A stretch of DNA of 64,000 nt from DTU024 sp964518875 (GTDB lineage Bacteria; Bacillota; Clostridia; Christensenellales; Aristaeellaceae): NCBI GenBank assembly GCA_964518875.1, contig CAZFHI010000001.1, forward strand, positions 124,001 to 188,000. The letters are read 5' to 3'. The position numbers were made by a program, and so were the translations under genes. The notes beneath the pieces are model-generated. The model saw only the letters and a program-made list of their open reading frames with translations, did no database searches and was not told the DNA's origin. Below, one piece after another: positions 62,011 to 64,000 of the stretch; the stretch's first letter is position 1, and every line of letters starts with the position of its first letter.

Positions 62011-63660
62011 ATGGGGGATTATAATATTTCAAAAAAAAGAGGGCAAATACTAAAGCGCGTTTTAAGCCTGGTTCTGGCTTTATGCGCCGTAGTTTTGCTT
62101 ACTGGCTGCGATGAGGAACCTTCCGAAGCGGGCGGCTCCAACAGCGGGTACCGCTTGGAGGACGCCGCCTGGAAAGACGAGCTTATAATTACGTCAGGCT
62201 CTGAAAACAAGGAGCTTGAGCCTATATTAGCGCGCTTTTGCAGCGAAAACAAAATATCGCTCAACATGGTGTACCAGGGCAGCATAGATATAGCCCGCAG
62301 CCTTATGCAGGAAAAAGTGCCCTACGACGCCGTATGGCCCGCTTCAAGCATGTGGATCACTTTAGGAGATATAAACCACAAGGTTAAATATGCGGAATCC
62401 GTTTCCACTACGCCCGTTGTGTTCGGCATAAGAAAGTCCCTTGCTGAAAAGCTCGGCTTTACTAACGGCCAGGTGTCCGTAAGGGACATACTTGCAAAAA
62501 TACAGACGGGCGAATTAAAATTCTGCATGACGAGCGCCACGCAGTCAAACTCCGGCTGCTCGGCGTACATAGGTTTTTTGTACGCGCTTTTGGGCGCACC
62601 TGAAATAATTACGGAAGACATGCTTTCGTCCCCGCAGCTTACGGAAGATATACGCGCGCTGTTGGCGGGCGTAGACCGCTCGTCCGGCTCCTCAGAATGG
62701 CTTAAAACGCTGTTTCTCGGCGGCGAATTTGACGCCATGGTAAACTATGAATCCCTCGTGCTTACGACAAACCAGGAGCTTGTTAAGCAGGGAAGAGAGC
62801 CTTTGTACATAGTGTACCCGTACGACGGGCTGTCCATATCCGACGCCCCGTTAGGGTATGTAAACCAGGGCGACAAGCACAAGGAAGAGCTGTTTTTAAA
62901 GCTCAAGCAGTTTATAATGTCGGAGTCCGTCCAAAAGGAAATACAGGCCTACGGAAGGCGCACTGGATATTCAGGCATAGTCGGCGAACACGAGCACGTC
63001 TGGAACAAAGAATGGGGCGCGGATTTAAATTCCATAATAACCCCCATACGCATGCCTGAAGCGCGTACGCTTATAAAAGCGCTGAGCCTTTACCAGACGA
63101 GCTTCAGAAAGCCATCGTTTACCGCTTACGTGCTCGACTACTCCGGCTCCATGTACGGCGACCCGCTTAACGAGCTTCGCGAATCCATGGCGGAAATTTT
63201 GTTCCAGGACAGGGCGGAAAAAAACCTTCTGCAGGCTTCCGAAAACGAAATAAACACGGTAGTGCTTTTCAGCTCTAAAATAAACAGCGTCAGAACCGCC
63301 GCTGGCAATAAAGAAATAGAAACGCTTTACGACGAAATAAAAAGCACAGAGGCAAGAGGCAGCACCTCCATGTACGAGGCCTTGGAAGAAGCCTTTAATT
63401 ATATGAGCGACGCGAACCTGAGCCTTTACAACCCCGCCGTTATACTTATGACGGACGGCAAGGCGAACGGCCATAAAAATTACAGAGACTTTGAAAAATA
63501 TTACAATGAAAACGGCCGCGGAATACCGGTGTTCTGCATATCCTTTGGCAACGCGGACGAGGACGAGCTTGAACGCATAGCGGAGCTTACGCACGCGAGA
63601 GTGTTCGACGGCAGCAAGGACCTTATACAGGCTTTCAGAAAAGCGAAGGGCTACAACTGA
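62011..63660 (+). CDS. Solute-binding/VWA-domain lipoprotein
   Basis: A 549-residue protein. The signal peptide ends in a lipobox (VLLTGC/DEE), so it is membrane-anchored. Residues about 55-350 form a periplasmic-binding-like domain (LIITSGSENKELEPILARF, SNSGCSAYIGFLYALLG, GEFDAMVNYES); about 375-549 is a von Willebrand A domain with a complete MIDAS (DYSGSMYG, GSTSMYEA, MTDGKANG). AAGGAG sets the start at 62011. Family members lie next to XpaC/TelA genes, as here. Function unknown; metal-dependent protein binding is likely. Confidence 0.88.
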   Translation: MGDYNISKKRGQILKRVLSLVLALCAVVLLTGCDEEPSEAGGSNSGYRLEDAAWKDELIITSGSENKELEPILARFCSENKISLNMVYQGSIDIARSLMQEKVPYDAVWPASSMWITLGDINHKVKYAESVSTTPVVFGIRKSLAEKLGFTNGQVSVRDILAKIQTGELKFCMTSATQSNSGCSAYIGFLYALLGAPEIITEDMLSSPQLTEDIRALLAGVDRSSGSSEWLKTLFLGGEFDAMVNYESLVLTTNQELVKQGREPLYIVYPYDGLSISDAPLGYVNQGDKHKEELFLKLKQFIMSESVQKEIQAYGRRTGYSGIVGEHEHVWNKEWGADLNSIITPIRMPEARTLIKALSLYQTSFRKPSFTAYVLDYSGSMYGDPLNELRESMAEILFQDRAEKNLLQASENEINTVVLFSSKINSVRTAAGNKEIETLYDEIKSTEARGSTSMYEALEEAFNYMSDANLSLYNPAVILMTDGKANGHKNYRDFEKYYNENGRGIPVFCISFGNADEDELERIAELTHARVFDGSKDLIQAFRKAKGYN

Positions 63661-63682
63661 TTTTACTTACAAGGGGGCAAAA

Positions 63683-64000
63683 ATGAAAGAAAAGACGCGA
63701 ACGGGCATATCCGCCGTTGTATCTTTAATTGCTTATTTTATATTGAAAAAGAACCTGAGCTGGAGTCCCATAGTTTCCGGCCTGCTCGCCGTCGCGCTGT
63801 ATTTCGCCGTCTACCTGTTGCTTAAGCCGAAGCTTAAAATAGGCAAGATTGACGTTGAGGACATAAAGGGCGGCGAAGCCATGCACCGCATGATGGTTGA
63901 AGCTAACGACGATATGCAGACCATATACAGGTGCTCGCAAAGCTTATCCAACGAAGACATTAAGCGCAAGGCTGTAAAGCTGCACGAGCTTGGCAGCCGC
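63683..64000 (+). CDS. XpaC-like protein, 3' partial
   Basis: The first 106 codons of a gene that runs off the window. AAGGGGG precedes the ATG. Two membrane helices (ISAVVSLIAYFIL and IVSGLLAVALYFAVYLLL) are followed by a charged cytoplasmic helical region (GGEAMHRMMVEANDDMQTIYR). This resembles XpaC, the 5-bromo-4-chloroindolyl phosphate hydrolysis family, which usually pairs with a TelA toxic-anion-resistance gene; that gene would be expected just outside. Confidence 0.72.
   Translation, partial: MKEKTRTGISAVVSLIAYFILKKNLSWSPIVSGLLAVALYFAVYLLLKPKLKIGKIDVEDIKGGEAMHRMMVEANDDMQTIYRCSQSLSNEDIKRKAVKLHELGSR

Noticed and set aside
1..64000. tRNA or rRNA genes
   Set aside because: No GTTCGA-type T-arm with matching acceptor stem was found in the spacers by eye; short RNA genes could still be missed without a covariance search.

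Overview
The window looks like part of a draft or metagenome-assembled genome of an anaerobic, low-to-middle-GC Gram-positive bacterium, most likely a gut Clostridia (Bacillota). The evidence is a sortase-anchored Cna-B surface protein, a BceRS-BceAB-type peptide-resistance module, RNase Y, RqcH, a DtxR-controlled feo locus, an Etf-linked (electron-confurcating type) lactate dehydrogenase and biotin/Na+ decarboxylase genes. Preferred Ile codon ATA and many GCG/GGC codons are used throughout. A 100-N run at 4769-4868 shows that the contig is scaffolded. I found no tRNA, rRNA, CRISPR, phage or insertion sequence.

Layout: 1-3.1 kb, a CoA-type carboxyltransferase (5' truncated), a biotin carrier and an OadA-type pyruvate/oxaloacetate carboxyltransferase; matching membrane beta and gamma subunits lie at 24-25.6 kb. 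3.4-6.4 kb, a Cna-B repeat wall protein that is cut by the gap and is joined at its N-terminal side to a truncated BceB-like permease; this joint is suspicious. 6.4-10.8 kb, the rest of the Bce module (permease, ATPase, kinase, regulator), with a candidate operator. 11-12.6 kb, RNase Y behind a structured leader. 12.7-14 kb, an MFS exporter. 14.1-16.9 kb, a methionine ABC transporter (metNIQ) behind a consensus promoter, a 22-codon Met/Cys-rich leader peptide and a terminator. 17-20.9 kb, ribosomal protein bL25/Ctc, AlaX and enolase. 21-23.8 kb, a shrunken GH65-like protein, a stand-alone riboflavin kinase and an ADP-ribosylglycohydrolase. 25.7-34 kb, a long run of genes: nucleoside phosphorylase, TlpA thioredoxin, a 45-aa CXXC membrane protein, a polyferredoxin, a secreted protein, a large repeat protein and an acyltransferase. 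34-40 kb, esterase, HemW, an SH3-domain protein and class A PBP. 40-47.6 kb (minus), RqcH, GNAT, an unusually compact AlaRS and three tandem M42 peptidases. 48-51.6 kb, feo genes and a DtxR-type repressor with three similar operators. 51.8-55.2 kb, lctBCD. 55.5-59.5 kb, a sugar ABC transporter with a TIM-barrel isomerase. 59.9-64 kb, a secreted flavoprotein reductase, a solute-binding/VWA lipoprotein and an XpaC-like gene.

The strongest candidates for something undescribed are the Met/Cys leader-peptide attenuator in front of metNIQ, the compact AlaRS whose missing domains are present in the separate AlaX protein, the catalytically gutted GH65-like protein coupled to a riboflavin kinase, and the TlpA/CXXC-micropeptide/polyferredoxin redox cluster. 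Phased TTACA-type repeats in front of two operons suggest phosphate control. All functional calls rest on reading motifs by eye; no database search was run.
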